Below are positions 14,971-16,277 of a stretch of 16,277 bases of DNA, piece by piece. The stretch's first letter is position 1, and each line of letters opens with the position of its first letter. The translations under genes and the position numbers were made by a program. This DNA comes from an uncultured Clostridia bacterium (GTDB lineage: Bacteria; Bacillota; Clostridia; Oscillospirales; Acutalibacteraceae), in contig CALGRR010000011.1 of NCBI GenBank assembly GCA_937880805.1, positions 1 to 16,277 of the forward strand. Reading direction: 5' to 3'. The notes under the pieces are model-generated. The model did no database searches and was not told where the DNA came from. It saw nothing but the letters and a program-made list of their open reading frames with translations.

Positions 14971-16085
14971 ACGGAAACCTCCCTTAACGCACCGTTTTCA
15001 AAAGCATAAACCGTTTTTGCCTTGTAGCCCTCGGGAACGGTATGCTCAACTCTTACCGAAAATCCTTTTTCAATAAAGCTTTCAACAAGAGCAAGAAGCG
15101 AAACGCTTTGTGAATCCGAATCAAAGAGAATAAGAATGTCGCTGTCAAAATCTCTCTGTTTTTTATAATAAAGATTTAAGTTATCAAGATAAACCGCAAA
15201 GCCGATTGCCTGAGTGCTTTCACGAAGCTTGCCCGCAAGGTTATCGTATCTGCCGCCCGAAAGCACCGCAGCGGGAGATTTTTCAACATAGCCCTGGAAA
15301 ATAATGCCGTTATAATATTCGGTGTTGTTAACAACCGAAAGGTCAATATAAAGCTTATCCGAAAGCTCATTCTTTTTGAGCGAAGCTGAAAGGAATTCAA
15401 GCTCGATGCAGGCCTTTTTCATTTCATCGTTGCAGGCAAGTGCGTTGAGTGTGGGGAGCACATCGCTCATTCTGCCGCTGATACCTGCAAGCTTTGAAAG
15501 AAGCTCTGTCTGTTCTCTGCTTACGCCGCATTTTTCGCAAATGCCGTTAAGGTCGTGAATGTTTTTGCTTTTAACGCAGTCAATAATATCCTTCTTTGCA
15601 TTTTCACCGATTTTAAGCTCTGCGAGAACAGAAGGAATAAAAGCCATATGTGAAATTGAAAGAATGAAATCCTTGTCAATGGTTTTAAGGCTCTTTGCGG
15701 CAAGCATAATAACCTCTGAAATAAGGTAATTATCAACCTTGCCAAGAATTTCAACGCCCGTCTGCTTGATTTCTTTATAGTCCATTGAGCTGTCGGTCAT
15801 TCTGAAAACGCTCTCATTATAATAAAGCTTTGTCAATGCACCCGAAAGCTTTGCGTTTTTAACAATGGAAAGGGTTATATCGGGCTTGAGTGCCATAAGG
15901 CGTCCGTCTGAATTGTTAAACGCGAGAATGCCTTTGCTTGAAAGGAAGTCGCGGTTGTCGCTGTAAAAGCTGTATTCCTCAAACTTTGCCATACGGTATT
16001 CTTTATATCCCCACTGCTTATAGAGCATCGAAAGCTCATATGTGAGGCTGTCCTCTTTTGAGAGGGAAGCAAGAAATTCGTTCAT
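14964..16085 (-). CDS. hisZ: ATP phosphoribosyltransferase regulatory subunit HisZ
   Basis: A histidyl-tRNA-synthetase-like protein that assembles with short HisG and confers histidine sensing; it does not charge tRNA. The 373-residue product shows class II synthetase features: LKPDITLSIVK, a motif 2-like LYYNESVFR, YYNGIIFQGYV and SGGRYDNLAGKL. It has no anticodon-binding domain of the true HisRS type. The start is ATG 16085 with GGAG six bases upstream; the frame opens earlier with TTG 16097, but that lies upstream of the ribosome site. First gene of the his operon. A true hisS is unlikely because of length and the hisG overlap. Confidence 0.95.
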   Translation of the reverse strand: MNEFLASLSKEDSLTYELSMLYKQWGYKEYRMAKFEEYSFYSDNRDFLSSKGILAFNNSDGRLMALKPDITLSIVKNAKLSGALTKLYYNESVFRMTDSSMDYKEIKQTGVEILGKVDNYLISEVIMLAAKSLKTIDKDFILSISHMAFIPSVLAELKIGENAKKDIIDCVKSKNIHDLNGICEKCGVSREQTELLSKLAGISGRMSDVLPTLNALACNDEMKKACIELEFLSASLKKNELSDKLYIDLSVVNNTEYYNGIIFQGYVEKSPAAVLSGGRYDNLAGKLRESTQAIGFAVYLDNLNLYYKKQRDFDSDILILFDSDSQSVSLLALVESFIEKGFSVRVEHTVPEGYKAKTVYAFENGALREVSVC

Positions 16086-16116
16086 AATAATCTCCAAGTA
16101 TCTTTATTGTGCAGAC

Positions 16117-16145
16117 ATTATATCACACTTTATCATATTAGTCAA
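16117..16145 (-). promoter_or_regulatory. Sigma-A promoter of the his operon
   Basis: On the minus strand TTGACT (16145-16140), a 17-base spacer and TATAAT (16122-16117), with TGA directly before the -10. Transcription should start near 16110, giving a leader of only about 25 bases before hisZ. No other promoter-like site was seen within the operon. Confidence 0.9.
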
Positions 16146-16165
16146 TTAGCGATTTACCACGCTAA
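16146..16165. repeat. Inverted repeat TTAGCG-N8-CGCTAA abutting the his promoter, possible operator
   Basis: A perfect 6-base inverted repeat with an 8-base spacer lying directly next to the -35 box (16140-16145) on its upstream side. There is no T tract. The position suits an activator or repressor site; the binding factor is unknown, and a chance repeat of this size cannot be excluded. Confidence 0.35.
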
Positions 16166-16255
16166 ATTAAAATGCTGTATAATTTATTTATGTAATTTTA
16201 CCAAAAGAACGGTTTTGTGCAGCTTAGAGTGAAATGATTCGAACTAAATACGCCG

Positions 16256-16276
16256 AAAAAGGTCGGATTTCCGACC
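16256..16276 (-). terminator. Terminator for a minus-strand gene beyond the right edge
   Basis: GGTCGG (16261-16266) pairs perfectly with CCGACC (16271-16276) around ATTT. Read on the minus strand the hairpin is followed by five T (A run at 16256-16260). It would end a unit entering from the right and isolate the his promoter from it. The stem may extend past the window edge. Confidence 0.7.
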
Positions 16277-16277
16277 C

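Larger units (their letters stand above)
16098..16277. other. Non-coding stretch upstream of hisZ
   Basis: Contains the his promoter, the adjacent inverted repeat and an edge terminator described separately. I find no open reading frame of note, no tRNA, and no T-box or S-box-like structure. The stretch from about 16166 to 16255 is AT-rich and otherwise featureless. Confidence 0.7.

Noticed and set aside
16086..16097. hisZ start at TTG 16097
   Set aside because: The GGAG ribosome site lies just after that TTG and correctly precedes ATG 16085; HisZ homologues start near MNEFL-like residues.
16178..16183. TATAAT on the + strand, possible divergent promoter upstream of the his operon
   Set aside because: No acceptable -35 at 16-18 bases, and no gene starts in the remaining 95 bases of the window; AT-rich DNA gives such boxes by chance.
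16235..16245. GATTCGAAC motif resembling a tRNA T-loop
   Set aside because: The flanking bases do not form a T-arm stem on either strand and there is no acceptor, D or anticodon arm; it is probably just the TTCGAA palindrome.
1..16277. CRISPR arrays, insertion sequences, integrases, rRNA or tRNA genes
   Set aside because: No regularly spaced direct repeats, transposase or integrase motifs, or RNA-gene signatures were found on either strand by eye.

Overview
The window looks like chromosomal DNA from a low-to-moderate GC Gram-positive anaerobe of class Clostridia, probably an Oscillospiraceae/Ruminococcaceae-type gut bacterium. I infer this from the strong AGGAGG ribosome sites, TTGACA/TATAAT promoters with an extended TG, the murA-ftsQ-ftsZ style cell-division context, a reversed-domain GH3 glycosidase of the Ruminococcus type, and a short-form HisG paired with HisZ. 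No species can be named from sequence alone.

Left edge (1-3342, + strand), cell wall and division. The 3' end of a SEDS glycosyltransferase gene (RodA/FtsW/SpoVE) runs into the start of a class B penicillin-binding protein gene. That PBP reading frame stops after 147 codons, before any transpeptidase domain, and its last dozen residues look like the C-terminus of MurA, not PBP sequence. ftsQ (divIB) follows 17 bases later. ftsZ comes next and is bracketed by two terminators, with its own promoter. The PBP/MurA-like join coincides with a change in proline codon choice, so two originally separate loci appear to have been joined, either in the genome or in the assembly.

Middle (3343-8629, + strand), accessory genes. 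A small two-helix membrane protein and a TetR-type regulator lie downstream of a promoter with a nearby palindrome. A textbook promoter overlapping the tetR stop codon drives a Dabb (stress-responsive alpha/beta barrel) protein and a lipase of the I.5 thermoalkalophilic type that has no signal peptide. A terminator, then a new promoter, precede a GH3 beta-glycosidase with its two catalytic domains in reversed order. A bidirectional terminator separates it from the convergent his operon.

Right half (8681-16085, - strand), histidine biosynthesis. One tight operon in the order hisZ-hisG-hisD-hisC-hisB-hisH-hisA-hisF-hisIE encodes every step from PRPP and ATP to histidine except histidinol-phosphate phosphatase, which must be elsewhere. 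Spacings run from a 7-base overlap to a 13-base gap, and six of the eight junctions overlap or nearly touch. A strong promoter lies about 30 bases before hisZ, with an inverted repeat abutting its -35 box and too little leader for a T-box or peptide attenuator. The last 130 bases hold no gene; they contain that inverted repeat and, at the edge, a terminator hairpin for a minus-strand gene lying beyond the window.
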